Source: Pseudoflavonifractor sp964504285 | Lineage (GTDB): Bacteria; Bacillota; Clostridia; Oscillospirales; Oscillospiraceae | Length of the DNA: 64,000 nucleotides | Reading direction: 5' to 3' | NCBI GenBank assembly: GCA_964504285.1 | Contig: CAZDDZ010000001.1 | Coordinates: 1-64,000, forward strand | In this document: positions 1 to 10,100 of the stretch, in pieces | Layout: every line of letters begins with the position of its first letter | How positions within the stretch are numbered: the first letter of the stretch is position 1 | Translations under genes and position numbers: made by a program | The notes under the pieces: generated by a model | The model's input: the letters and a program-made list of their open reading frames with translations, nothing else | Told to the model about the DNA's origin: nothing | Databases searched by the model: none

Positions 1-58
1 GCTTTCCGCCGGGCGCTCCCCCTCTGAACTACCCAAATAAAATGGAGGAACCCAATCC

Positions 59-1366
59 ATGGATAATCCAATTTTTAAGCTGCTCCAAAATCGCGCGACC
101 GCCCGGGAAAAGGGCATCTACTCCTGTTGCAGCGCCAACGAATACGTCATTCGAGCCGCCCTGCGGCGGGCAAAGGCCAACGACACGGCGGTACTGGTGG
201 AGGCCACCGCCAACCAAGTAAACCAAAACGGCGGCTATACCGGCATGACCCCTGCTGGTTTTCGCACTTTTTTGGGCCGCCTTGCTGAGTTGGAGGGTGT
301 TATCCCGGAGCGGGTGCTCTGCGGCGGCGACCACTTGGGCCCGCTTACCTGGACGAACCTGCCCGAGCGGGAGGCCATGGCGAACGCCGAGGAGCTGGTG
401 CGATCCTACGTGCTGGCGGGCTTTACTAAAATACATATTGATACCAGTATGCGGGTGGCTGATGATGACCAAAGTGTCCGCCTGCCCGACGCGACCATCG
501 CCCGCCGTGGGGCGGAGCTCTGCGCGGCGGCGGAGGCGGCTTTCGTCACCTACGCCAAGGGCCATCCCGATGCCCCCGCCCCGGTCTATGTCATTGGCAG
601 CGAGGTGCCCATTCCCGGCGGTGCTCAGGAAAATGAGGACAGCGTCACCGTCACCTCACCCGCTGACTGCCGGGGGGCTTTAGAGACCTTCCGCACCGCC
701 TTTGCCGCCAAGGGGCTGGAGGTTGCCTGGAACCGCGTGGTAGCGCTGGTGGCGCAGCCCGGCGTAGAGTTTGCCGACGAGAGCGTCATCGAGTATGACC
801 GTGCTGCGGCCAAGGATTTGACCGCCTGCCTGAAACAGTACCCCGGCCTGGTCTTTGAGGGCCATTCTACCGACTATCAGCCCAGAAAAGCCCTGCGGGA
901 GATGGTGGAGGACGGTATTGCCATTCTCAAGGTAGGCCCCGCGCTCACCTTTATGCTTCGTGAGGGGCTGTTCGCCCTGGAGGGCATCGAGCAGGAGCTT
1001 TACGGTATGCGGGATTTCCCGCTCTCCCGTTTTCGGGACACCCTGGAGCGTGTCATGCTCTCCAACGACGGACAGTGGTCTAAGTACTACCACGGAGACA
1101 TGCCTAAAAAGCGCTATGCCCGGGCCTTTAGCTTTTCCGACCGGGCACGGTACTATCTGGGCCACCCTGAGGTAGAGAAAGCGGTGCACACATTACTAGA
1201 CAATCTGGACGCGGTAGGCATCCCCCTGGCGCTCCTAAGCCAGTATCTCCCCGTTCAGTACCAGCGCGTCCACGCCGGGATACTCCCCAACCGGGCTGCC
1301 GACCTGCTCATCGATCATGTGGGGGACTGCATTGACGATTACCTCTACGCCGTCTTGGAGGGGTAA
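59..1366 (+). CDS. gatZ: GatZ/KbaZ-like tagatose-bisphosphate aldolase subunit
   Basis: A 435-residue cytoplasmic protein of the GatZ/KbaZ family, the subunit long called non-catalytic that stabilises class II tagatose-1,6-bisphosphate aldolase. Family-type stretches include EATANQVNQNGGYTGM near residue 48, CGGDHLGP near 88 and FEGHSTDYQ near 266. Length matches the family (about 420). The ATG at 59 has a GGAGG about 10 bp upstream. It is followed without a gap by the MFS gene (TAA then ATG at 1367), and a GatY-like partner lies at 2701, so the three form one catabolic unit, probably for galactitol, tagatose or N-acetylgalactosamine breakdown. The exact sugar cannot be read from sequence. 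The left window edge may cut off further operon members. Confidence 0.88.
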   Translation: MDNPIFKLLQNRATAREKGIYSCCSANEYVIRAALRRAKANDTAVLVEATANQVNQNGGYTGMTPAGFRTFLGRLAELEGVIPERVLCGGDHLGPLTWTNLPEREAMANAEELVRSYVLAGFTKIHIDTSMRVADDDQSVRLPDATIARRGAELCAAAEAAFVTYAKGHPDAPAPVYVIGSEVPIPGGAQENEDSVTVTSPADCRGALETFRTAFAAKGLEVAWNRVVALVAQPGVEFADESVIEYDRAAAKDLTACLKQYPGLVFEGHSTDYQPRKALREMVEDGIAILKVGPALTFMLREGLFALEGIEQELYGMRDFPLSRFRDTLERVMLSNDGQWSKYYHGDMPKKRYARAFSFSDRARYYLGHPEVEKAVHTLLDNLDAVGIPLALLSQYLPVQYQRVHAGILPNRAADLLIDHVGDCIDDYLYAVLEG

Positions 1367-2623
1367 ATGGAAAAAAGAAAAAAACCAGGCATTCATTTTG
1401 CGTGGATCATCTTACTTGGCATTTGCATGGTCATGGGCCTGGCTCGTGGCGGTCTCAACAATGCAGGCGGCCTGTTTATGGTTCCTGTCATGGCGGATTT
1501 GGGCTTTGGAACCGGCGAATTTATGCTTTACTTTAGCATTTCTTCTGTAGCAACCTTTTTCTTCCTGCCCGTGGCAGGCAAGCTCATAGCCAAGTACGAT
1601 ATTAGGCTGCTGCTGGTAGCGGGGCTAATCTTCCAAGCGGGCAGCTTTGCCCTGTTTGGCTTTATGAGCAGTATTTGGGGCTGGTATCTGCTGTCCATCC
1701 CCATGTCGATCGGCTCGGTTTTTACCACACAGATGGCGGGACCCGTCCTGATTGGAAACTGGTTTAAAAAGCACAACGGTCTGGCAATTGGCATCACGAT
1801 GGCCGCAGTAGGGCTTTTTGGAGCCGTCCTTCAGCCCGTGACCGGCATTCTCATTACAAGCCAAGGTTGGCGCAGCGCCTATGTCATTTTGGGCATTCTC
1901 GTTATGGGGATTGGCATCCCCGCAGTGCTGGTCGCTATCCGCATGACGCCTGAGCAAAAAGGACTTCGTCCACTGGGCGTCGAGGAACTGACAGACAATG
2001 CCCCTGCCCCTGTGCTGCATGGTGTAACGGCGAAGGATGCCCGCAAGACCACCGCGTTTTACGCGCTGATTTTGTTTCTGCTGTTTGCCACCGCGTCCAG
2101 TGCCTTTTTGCAGCACGTACCCAAGTACGCCGACCAGATGGGCTTTGATACCGCCTTCGCCGGCGGGGCAATGGGCTTTGCGATGATTGGCACCATGGTG
2201 GGTTCTCTCCTATTCGGCCTGCTCAGCGATAAAATTGGCGCTAAAATTACGGCTGTTTTTGCCATGACAGTGGGCATGATAGCTGTTCTACTCGCCATTT
2301 TCCTGGGGGAGCAGCCCCTGTTTTTCCGCGTCGCCTTTACCCTGTTCGGCTTTATGGCTGCCGCTGTGGGAACACTGGGGCCACTGCTCACCACTGCGGT
2401 GTTCGGGCAGAAGGAGTACAGCGCCATTTACTCCACCGTTGCAATGGGCATGGCCTTTGCCAGCATTGTGGTGCTTCCGGGCTATGGCTTTGTCTACGAC
2501 GCGGTAAAGAGCTATGTCCCTGTGCTGTGGATGATTTGCGCATTGCTCGCGGTAAGCACAATCTGCATCCTTGTGGCCTTTGCCGGCAAGAAAAAAATGG
2601 AACGCGACGGACTTTGGAGTTAA
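1367..2623 (+). CDS. MFS transporter, oxalate/formate-antiporter-like
   Basis: A 418-residue integral membrane protein with about 12 hydrophobic segments in the pattern of the major facilitator superfamily: N-terminal half to about residue 190, a polar central loop at 190-225 (EQKGLRPLGVEEL), then the second half. GLLSDKIGAK near residue 285 is the MFS loop signature between two helices. Overall it resembles the OFA/monocarboxylate branch. The start codon directly abuts the stop of the GatZ-like gene, so it is translationally coupled. Its position between two aldolase subunits suggests it imports the sugar, sugar alcohol or sugar acid that feeds them; this is inference. Confidence 0.85.
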   Translation: MEKRKKPGIHFAWIILLGICMVMGLARGGLNNAGGLFMVPVMADLGFGTGEFMLYFSISSVATFFFLPVAGKLIAKYDIRLLLVAGLIFQAGSFALFGFMSSIWGWYLLSIPMSIGSVFTTQMAGPVLIGNWFKKHNGLAIGITMAAVGLFGAVLQPVTGILITSQGWRSAYVILGILVMGIGIPAVLVAIRMTPEQKGLRPLGVEELTDNAPAPVLHGVTAKDARKTTAFYALILFLLFATASSAFLQHVPKYADQMGFDTAFAGGAMGFAMIGTMVGSLLFGLLSDKIGAKITAVFAMTVGMIAVLLAIFLGEQPLFFRVAFTLFGFMAAAVGTLGPLLTTAVFGQKEYSAIYSTVAMGMAFASIVVLPGYGFVYDAVKSYVPVLWMICALLAVSTICILVAFAGKKKMERDGLWS

Positions 2624-2700
2624 CGCATTGTTGCTATGGCGGTGCACTCCTAGTTGCAGGCGGTTTGTGACACATTTAAAACAAGAAAGAGTGGTTTTAT

Positions 2701-3552
2701 ATGCCTTTGGTAAACAGTCGAACGCTGTTATTAGACGCCCGTATGCACGGCTGCGCCGTTGGCGCCTTTAATGTGGAGAACATGGAGATGATGCAGGCGG
2801 TTATCGCCGCGGCCGAGGCCGAGCACACACCTGTCATGCTCCAAACTACCCCCGGTACCCTTCGGTATGCGGACACCGCCCTCTTTGCAGCAATGGCGCG
2901 GGCGCTGGCTGAGAAGTCGGCGGTTCCCGTGGCCATCCACTTAGACCACGGCGACAGCTTCGGTCTCTGCCGTCGGGCGGGGGAGGACGGCTACACCTCG
3001 CTGATGATTGACGGCTCTAAGCTGTCCTTGGAGGAAAATATCACCCTCACCCGCAAGGTGGTGGAGATGGCCTCCACCATGCCGGGCAAACCCTGCGTGG
3101 AGGCCGAGCTGGGCAAATTGGGGGGTAAGGAGGACGGGCTGGAAGTGAGGGATGGCGAGGACTGCTATACAGATCCTGCTGAGGCCATTCGTTTTGTGGC
3201 CGAGACCGGTATCGACAGTCTGGCCGTAGCGATCGGCACAGCACATGGTTTTTATAAGGGGAAACCAAAGCTGGCCTTTGACCGTTTGGCTCAGCTTAAG
3301 GACGCGGTGAGTATCCCGCTGGTGCTCCACGGTTCCTCCGGTGTACCGGATGAGGACGTTCGATGTGCCATTTCTCTGGGGGTGTGCAAGGTGAACTTTG
3401 CCACTGAACTTCGTGTGGCCTATACGGAAGCTGTGCGGGATTGTCTTTCCGCTGATGCGGCTGTTTATGACCCGAAGAAGTATGGCGCGTTAGCACGGGA
3501 AGCCGTAATGACTCTGGTACGGCATCGTATTAAAATTTGTCAAAGCCCATAA
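2701..3552 (+). CDS. gatY: class II ketose-bisphosphate aldolase, GatY/KbaY-like
   Basis: A 283-residue zinc-dependent aldolase of the fructose/tagatose-bisphosphate aldolase family, cleaving a ketose 1,6-bisphosphate to DHAP and glyceraldehyde 3-phosphate. Visible active-site elements are HLDHGDS with catalytic Asp82 and zinc ligand His83, EAELGKLGG near 134, GTAHGFY with His182, and LHGSSG with His210, followed by the phosphate-binding KVNFATELR. Length matches GatY/KbaY (about 284). AAGAAAGAG precedes the ATG weakly. It is the last gene of the plus-strand unit and is followed by an intrinsic terminator. The neighbouring GatZ-like gene favours tagatose-bisphosphate over fructose-bisphosphate as substrate. 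Confidence 0.9.
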   Translation: MPLVNSRTLLLDARMHGCAVGAFNVENMEMMQAVIAAAEAEHTPVMLQTTPGTLRYADTALFAAMARALAEKSAVPVAIHLDHGDSFGLCRRAGEDGYTSLMIDGSKLSLEENITLTRKVVEMASTMPGKPCVEAELGKLGGKEDGLEVRDGEDCYTDPAEAIRFVAETGIDSLAVAIGTAHGFYKGKPKLAFDRLAQLKDAVSIPLVLHGSSGVPDEDVRCAISLGVCKVNFATELRVAYTEAVRDCLSADAAVYDPKKYGALAREAVMTLVRHRIKICQSP

Positions 3553-3556
3553 AGTG

Positions 3557-3617
3557 AACGACGGTGTGAGTTCTGAACATTTCTTTTGAAATGTCCCAAT
3601 TCACACCGTCGTTTCCT
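3557..3617 (+). terminator. intrinsic terminator after the aldolase gene
   Basis: Perfect 13-bp stem (AACGACGGTGTGA at 3557-3569 pairing with 3601-3613), followed by TTCC. It sits 5 bp after the aldolase stop codon. The loop contains a smaller ACATTTC/GAAATGT hairpin, making a long rod-like structure. Confidence 0.8.
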
Positions 3618-3863
3618 TAAAAAATGTGGATGTTCCGGTTCTGGCATTTTTGTTTATAGATTGTGTTCTAAGCCGATATGAAAAACATTAAAATGGTCTA
3701 TTTGGAAAGGTGAATTAAGATTTCAAACTCTCTGCGGCAAATTTCTTTGCAGTATTATTAATATGACATTCTAAACAGCACCTTGTGTAAATGATATTGC
3801 AAAGATAAACAAGCATGTATCGCCTTATCGTACTGTCGGTCTGGGGTGCCGGTTGTGTGCAGG
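3618..3863. other. AT-rich intergenic region between convergent genes
   Basis: About 245 bp between the aldolase terminator and the 3' end of the minus-strand protease gene. I see no convincing gene or promoter. A short AAAATG/CATTTTT pairing near 3619-3652 could serve as a weak terminator for the minus-strand operon. Confidence 0.5.
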
Positions 3864-6800
3864 TTAGCGGTCGACCCCGACTGCGGCAACAAAACGCTGG
3901 AGCATCACGGCTACCTGGGCTCTGGTTGCTCCCACAGCCGGCGACAGAACCCCATCGCTGCCTTGAAGAATACCCTTACCGACAGACCAGGCGACGGCAT
4001 CACGGGCGTAGGGGGCAATTGCGTCTGTGTCGGAAAAGGCGGCGAAGTTAAGAGGAACTTCCGGGGATGGGCGTCCGGCATAACGCCAGAGAATCAGTAC
4101 TAACTGCTCCCGAGTGAGGATACCGTCTGGGTCAAATCGCCCGTCAAAGCCGTCCACCACATCGGCGCTTGCCGCCCAGCACACCGCACTGTAATACCAA
4201 TTGCCGGGGGCGGCCACGTCATAAAAGGGGGCAGGGCTGATGGGAGTCGGTTTCCCCGCCAGGCGCCAGAGTGCGGTGGCAAGCATTCCGCGGCTCATGA
4301 GAAGAGACGGAGAAAATTGAGTGTCGGAGGTGCCCTTAAACAGGCCGCGCGCACAGACGAAGGCAACACCGTCAAAATACCACTCGCCCGCCGTCACATC
4401 CGTGAAGGGGGAATGCAGGGGGGGTGGAGCTTGGGGGATGACAGCGCTTCCGCCACCGCCACCACCGCCGCCACCAGCGCCGCCGCCACCACCGCCGCCA
4501 GCGCCGCCGCCACCACCGCCGCCAGCGCCGCCGCCACCACCGCCGCCAGCGCCGCCGCCACCGCTGGAGTTAGCGGGCGTCCAATGGGCGTAAACAATGG
4601 TTGTGGACGTAATTTGAGTGGCAGAGGTCAGGGGAGTGCCGGTGCCGTTTTGCCCGGTGAACCATCCGGCAAAGGTCTGGTCCTGCTTAACCGGGTCGGC
4701 GGGAAGGGTGACGGTACCACCCGCCCGTACCTCCACGCTTTCGGCAAAGGTGGAGCCATCCACCGTAAAGTAGACGCGGTATTTGGGGGCGCTGTTGTGC
4801 ACTGTAAGGGTAACCGAGACGGGGCTTCCCGCAGTAAAGCGCAGCTCGTAGATATACGTGCCGTCGTCTAGTGTGTTCAGTTCGGCGGGGGTAATTACAA
4901 GGGCGTCCCACCCATCCACGGCGGTGTTGAGCAGTGTATAGTCCCGCACGGGCTCAAGGATGACTTCGGTACCCTCTTGGGCGGTACGCGCCACACTTTG
5001 CACGGCATTTCCAAAGAGATTCAGGGTGAGGTCAAGGGGGTGAGTGCTCTGGGTGTACGGGTCACGCTGAGCTGTGAGTATGCCCGCCGTACCGTTAACT
5101 GCCGAGACAAGAGAATTGCTGGCAACGGGCTGTTCCACCGTCACCAGAACCGTGACGGCAGAACTTTGAAACTGACCATCCCAGGCGGCAACTTCTAAAC
5201 GCACCTGGCTCCCCGTTTCAGAGGGAAGCGCGGTGTAGGTTAGGACATCGTTTTCCATGACCGCCGTACCCACGCCGCTATTACTCAGAATCTTGTAGGC
5301 GAGCGGGGTGCCGTCTTTGTCTGAAAAGTGGGTGGATACATTATTCCAAAGGCCCGCCGTACCCGGCTTTGTACCGTCCAGCGAGGGGGGTGTGGCTGAT
5401 ATGGGCACGGTATCTTCGCCGATGCGCGCGGGGGCGTAGTTGGAGGAGACGGTAACAGTGCCCGTGTAAGACCGCGTCACCCCTGATGTAACCACCGAGA
5501 AGCGCCATTCACCTGGCGTTTCGGTGCGGGTGGCGGTGCCGGCCGTTGCCGTGGCGCTCTCCGGAACGATCAGAAAATCAGCTGAGCCGAGCTTGTCGGC
5601 GCTGTACTGGGCGGGCACCTCCACGGAAAAGCTGTTCCCCTCCCATGTGGCGGCGCAGCCGGCCACGGTCAGGCTCTTTACCGCCAGAGCGCTTTCACTC
5701 AGCCAGCCTGCGTAAAAGGCGCGGTCACCGTAGCTGCCGGCGGGGATGACCGAGACGGGCACGGTGCGGGTTTGGTCTGAGAACCAACCCAGAAAGACGT
5801 GGCCGTCTCTGGTGGGGGTGGGCAGCGTCAGTGCGTCGTCTCGAATGGTGTAGCTTGATGGCGGTTCGGCCAGGGTGCCGCCATCGGTATGGAAGGTAAC
5901 GGAATAAGGCCGCTCCAGTTCCTGAAGGAGTACCTCGAAATCGGGCAGTCCCCAGCCGTAAAGGTCATCCCGACCGGTCATGCCCAAATCTAGGCTGGCC
6001 GCCCGGAGCAGAGCTTCAAAGGCGTCGGGCCCGATGTCGCTGTCCCACTGCTTGCAGACGGCGGCCATGGCCGCTACCACCGGGGTAGAGTAGGAGGTTC
6101 CCTTGAGGTTGATACCGCCTACCGAGGCTCGGTAAGCACTTGTATTTGCCGTCCCCAGGGAGGTGATGTAGGAGCCGGGACCGCAAAAATCAACCTTGTC
6201 GTTGCGCTGAGAGTATTCGGCGTGGAGAACGCTTCCACTTTCTGCCGGGGCTACCGCACCCACGCTTACCACGCCGTCACAGGAGGCGGGGTAATAATAG
6301 GCGGTGGAACCGCTGTTTCCGGCGGCGGCTATCAGCAGAATTCCCTTGTCGGCGGCAGCCTTGCACACGTCGTTAAGTAGCTCGGAGCGGACGCCGATGC
6401 CGACACTCAGATTGATGACGTCCGCGCCGTGGTCAGCGGCGTACTGGATCGCTAGGATAAGTTTATCCATCCCCGCGGTCCAGCCTGTGCCGATAAGGCG
6501 GATGGGCATAATGCGCACATCGGGCACTATTCCATCCACTACGGGCGTGCCGGCTGCTTGGGTATTTTGGACACGAGCCGATAAAATACCGGTGACAAAG
6601 GTTCCGTGCCCTCTGGTGTCGGTTATGTCCGTCTTCTCACCGAAGCCCTCTGCCCAGCCCAGATTATAGGGCTCCACAATGGTGAGTCCCAGCAAATCCT
6701 CATGCGCCAAATAGAGCCCGGTATCTATAACGGCCACAGTCACTCCCGCGCCGGTAAGACCTTTCTCCCACGCGGACTGCGTCTTGGTAAGAAGTAGGTT

Positions 6801-7100
6801 CCACTGAATGGGTGTGTAGCCATCGGTATAGTCCAGACACTCCACCACATAGTTGGGCTCCACCTCGCCGAGCTGGCCCAGTGCATCCAGCTCGGCGAGG
6901 GCGGCGGCGTCGTCGGCGCGGCAAATTCCGTCGCTCACCCGGGTGACGCCCTGGGGCAGCGGAGCTGACGGCTCCTCCAGCCGGACAAGATACCCGTCGA
7001 AGGGAGGTAAATCCTCCGTCGTCCCCGCGTAGGCGCGGGGATGGGGAATCAGTGCCAGGGTGAGGAGCAGCGCGGCAGCAAAGAGCAGATTCTTTTTCAT
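3864..7100 (-). CDS. SLH-anchored subtilisin-like serine protease (S8)
   Basis: A 1078-residue secreted protease. Domains in order: signal peptide (1 to about 25, ending AYA); an inhibitor-like propeptide; an S8 catalytic domain with Asp126 (VAVIDTG), His165 (RGHGT), oxyanion Asn262 (AAAGNSG) and Ser336 (GTSYSTP); an InlB B-type repeat at about 399-465; beta-sandwich modules; a second InlB-type repeat at about 777-845; a poly-Gly linker at about 847-886; and three SLH domains from about 901 to the end. All catalytic residues are present, so it should be active and bound to the cell-wall polymer through SLH. GAGGTG precedes the ATG. It starts only 49 bp after the 4427-residue SLH protein and is probably co-transcribed; processing of that protein is possible but unproven. 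Confidence 0.92.
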   Translation of the reverse strand: MKKNLLFAAALLLTLALIPHPRAYAGTTEDLPPFDGYLVRLEEPSAPLPQGVTRVSDGICRADDAAALAELDALGQLGEVEPNYVVECLDYTDGYTPIQWNLLLTKTQSAWEKGLTGAGVTVAVIDTGLYLAHEDLLGLTIVEPYNLGWAEGFGEKTDITDTRGHGTFVTGILSARVQNTQAAGTPVVDGIVPDVRIMPIRLIGTGWTAGMDKLILAIQYAADHGADVINLSVGIGVRSELLNDVCKAAADKGILLIAAAGNSGSTAYYYPASCDGVVSVGAVAPAESGSVLHAEYSQRNDKVDFCGPGSYITSLGTANTSAYRASVGGINLKGTSYSTPVVAAMAAVCKQWDSDIGPDAFEALLRAASLDLGMTGRDDLYGWGLPDFEVLLQELERPYSVTFHTDGGTLAEPPSSYTIRDDALTLPTPTRDGHVFLGWFSDQTRTVPVSVIPAGSYGDRAFYAGWLSESALAVKSLTVAGCAATWEGNSFSVEVPAQYSADKLGSADFLIVPESATATAGTATRTETPGEWRFSVVTSGVTRSYTGTVTVSSNYAPARIGEDTVPISATPPSLDGTKPGTAGLWNNVSTHFSDKDGTPLAYKILSNSGVGTAVMENDVLTYTALPSETGSQVRLEVAAWDGQFQSSAVTVLVTVEQPVASNSLVSAVNGTAGILTAQRDPYTQSTHPLDLTLNLFGNAVQSVARTAQEGTEVILEPVRDYTLLNTAVDGWDALVITPAELNTLDDGTYIYELRFTAGSPVSVTLTVHNSAPKYRVYFTVDGSTFAESVEVRAGGTVTLPADPVKQDQTFAGWFTGQNGTGTPLTSATQITSTTIVYAHWTPANSSGGGGAGGGGGGGAGGGGGGGAGGGGGGGAGGGGGGGGGSAVIPQAPPPLHSPFTDVTAGEWYFDGVAFVCARGLFKGTSDTQFSPSLLMSRGMLATALWRLAGKPTPISPAPFYDVAAPGNWYYSAVCWAASADVVDGFDGRFDPDGILTREQLVLILWRYAGRPSPEVPLNFAAFSDTDAIAPYARDAVAWSVGKGILQGSDGVLSPAVGATRAQVAVMLQRFVAAVGVDR
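4477..4548 (-). repeat. 24-bp tandem repeat coding for poly-Gly/Ala linker
   Basis: Three perfect, adjacent copies of a 24-bp unit at 4477-4500, 4501-4524 and 4525-4548, with degenerate partial copies on both sides (about 4451-4565). On the coding strand each unit encodes seven Gly and one Ala. It lies in frame between the beta-sandwich region and the SLH domains of the protease, so copy-number change alters linker length in steps of eight residues without a frameshift. Confidence 0.9.
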
Positions 7101-7149
7101 AGGGCACCTCTTATAACGCGTTTGAATTTACATTGGTTAGCTGTGCTGC

Positions 7150-10100
7150 TTATTCGTGGGTACAGAGCATTGCGATTACCTTTTGTACCAGGCGGGTAAA
7201 GAGGGTTGCCACCTCGCCACGGCTTGCCTTGTCCAGCGGCTTGAGAGATCCGTCGATGCCCTGAATCAACCCGGAGGAAACGCAGTAGGCCACCGGCTGT
7301 CTGGCCCAGTCGTGCACTTGAACAAGGTCGGGGAAGGTCTGCGTGGTTGGCTCTGCAGGCAGGGACAGGCTTCGCGCGGTGAGGTAGCGGGCAAAGACCG
7401 CGCACATCTGTTCGCGGGTGATCTGGTCGTCCGGTCCGAAGCGGGCGGCGCTGTACCCATCCATAATACCCAGCTCGGCCGCCCAGTGGACGGCGTCGAT
7501 GTACCAGTTCTGGGTCAGGTCGGTAAAGGCGGAAGTCTTTTGATAGCCCGGTTCGCCGTCCAGACGGTAGAGCACGGTGGCAAACATAGCTCGGGTCATG
7601 GTAAGGTCGGGACTGAAACTATCATTGCCCGTACCGCCGAAAAGCTCACGCACGGCATTAAATAGACTGCTCTCCAGGCTCCAGTGGCCGGTCAGGTCGC
7701 CGAATTTTTTGCTGTTTTGGATAATGGAATACTTACCCAGCCCGGATACCACATAGGAGTAACCATCCGGCGTGACGACGCACCAGGGCTGAATATGGGC
7801 TTTGCCGTCAGCGCCGGTATAGGCCACCACGCTACCTGCCGCTGCTGTCTTGGGATCAATGACCAGCAGATTGGCATTGAAATCCGGGGTGAGTACCCCT
7901 TTGGGAATGAAGATGCTGACGCCCTTGGCATAGAGCACGCAGTCGCTTAGCTTGTTGCCGCTGCGCAGCTTGGTAAGCTCGGCGGTGCTCATGACGGCGG
8001 TGGGGGAGGTGAGGGTGTAAACCAGCGCGCCGTTCCGGTTGGTATCTACCGATTTGATTGCCTTCTTAATGGGAGAACCGCTGTACACTGGCGGGGTAAA
8101 GTCCACAAAGACGGTAGCGGTGTAAATTTCCTTCCAGCTCTCTTTCCCGGCGGTGGTGGCATAGTAGCTGCTGAGACTGGCGGCGGCGCGCTGCTCGGCG
8201 GCGCGGTACAAGGGCTCCTCGCGGTCATACTCGGTCTGCGCGCTTGCGAGAGCCGTTTCGGTTTCACGCTGCGTCTGCGCGGTAAAGCAGGCGGCGGCCA
8301 CGCGCTCATAGTCTGCCTTTTTAGCGTCGCTCTGGTCAGACTTCCAGATCTCCAGTGCGGCGAGTGCCTCTGCACTGCCTGTGCCAGTGTAGAGGGCCCT
8401 GAGGTTACTCCAGGCGGCATCCTTACCGCTATCGGGTTCGTTCTGCCAGACCAGAAGCAGGAGCTGGGCCCGGTTTTGCTTTTCCGTCACCAATGCGGAC
8501 TGACCCTCCGCGGTGCGGTTCTTTTTGGCGATCTCCAGGGCGGCCTTGGCGGGCAGATAGGTTTGCTGCGCCCCGGCCAGTGCGGATAAGGATTCATTTA
8601 TTGTGCTGCGCACGGCAAACTGGTACCAGCCGCTTTTCAATCCCTCGAATTTGGCCGCGCCCTTGGCGGCGGAAATGTCCGAGGCAAATTGCCAGACCGC
8701 ATCCGTATTCTCGCTGATCTCCTTGGTAGTGAGGGCCTTTTTCTCATCCTCGATGGGGAAGATGGCAAATTGATAGCCGGTAAAGCTGTCAAGTCCGCCC
8801 GCCGCTGTGACCAGGACGCTGCCGTCCTTGGCGGTGGAATCGCTGGCGTCCATGGGAATGGCGGCAGCGGAAAGGCGCTTTTCGGCGATGGTAATCATCT
8901 GGCTGGTCGCTGTCTTGGCGCGTTCCGCGTCGCTGGCGGCGTTGCTGTCACACCAGACCGCCAGATAGGAGCCTGCCGGCTTTGCGGTGAGAGTGATTTT
9001 GTTGCCGTCCCGATTAAGGGATTGACCCAACATGGAGGCCTGCCGCTTTAAAATATCCAGTTTGGCAGTGGTCATCGGTTCACTCCAGTAGGCGCGCCAC
9101 TGGGCCTCGGTGCGGCCATCCGCGTCTACGGGTGCGGCGGGTGCGGGGACAGGCTGCTCCTCGGCGACCTGGAATGCCAGCAGGTAAACCTGATAGAAGC
9201 CCGCCATAGGCGTTGCAGGCCAGTTTGTGTTTGCGCTCCGGTCATACCGTCCGCCGTACATGCTGGCTGCGCTCATGTCAATTAAAATACTGCCGTTGGG
9301 CTCTGTTTGTCCCCAGGTGTCGGTGACGGTGACGGCATTAGTCTGGCGGACGATGGGGCAGCTGTCCAGCGCAAACTCACTGCGCACCTCATTTCCGCTG
9401 GCGTCCTTTGCCACCAATTGATAACCGCCGCCATAGGAAACGGGGAAGGTCCCGCTGAGCTCATAGCCTTCGGCTTTGTTGAGTTTCTCCGCCATGCAGG
9501 TGTAGCTACCGTCCGGAGCCTGAACATAGAGCGTTACATCGGTAATCTTGCTGGCGCGGCCGGTCTTGGATGTCTGCCAGAAAAGCTCGGGTCTGCCGGT
9601 ATTGTCCACAGTGCCGTTTGAACGGAAGATCAGGCTGGGTATTTCGTTGTCCACACGGTCCATGGGCAGAATGCTCTGCCTCCAGGTACCATCCTTGGCA
9701 GCGCGCACCAGGTAGTAGCCGTTCTGGTTGGTGCCGGTAAATTGCCCCGCGTTTGCAGCGTCATTCGTGTCGGTGAGGTTAGTAAAAATCAGCTTAACAA
9801 CTGCGTTGTCGCCTTCGCCGGAACTGGTAAAGCTGGCTGCCTGCCCGGTGACCGTCGCGCCGTCGGTGGCAGAGGTGGCACGGAGATGGAGCTTGCCAAT
9901 TTCATCCTTGGGTATCACCGTGTTCTCCGAAAGAGGATTATCACCCAGATAGAAGCCGCCGCTTAGCTCAGGCACTGTGGAGACACGCCCCGCGGCGGGC
10001 GTGCCCGCCGTGGTGAACCAGTCCACCGTAAGGCTCTCCACCGTGCTGTTGCCGCCCCGGTCGGTGAGTAAAAATTTGTAGCTTGCGGGCTGGGTGTTCC

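Noticed and set aside
3815..4103. Two small plus-strand frames at the 3' end of the protease gene
   Set aside because: Antisense to SLH-coding sequence and without start signals.
4451..4565. CRISPR-like short repeats
   Set aside because: Units are directly adjacent with no spacers and encode a Gly linker in frame; no cas genes are present.
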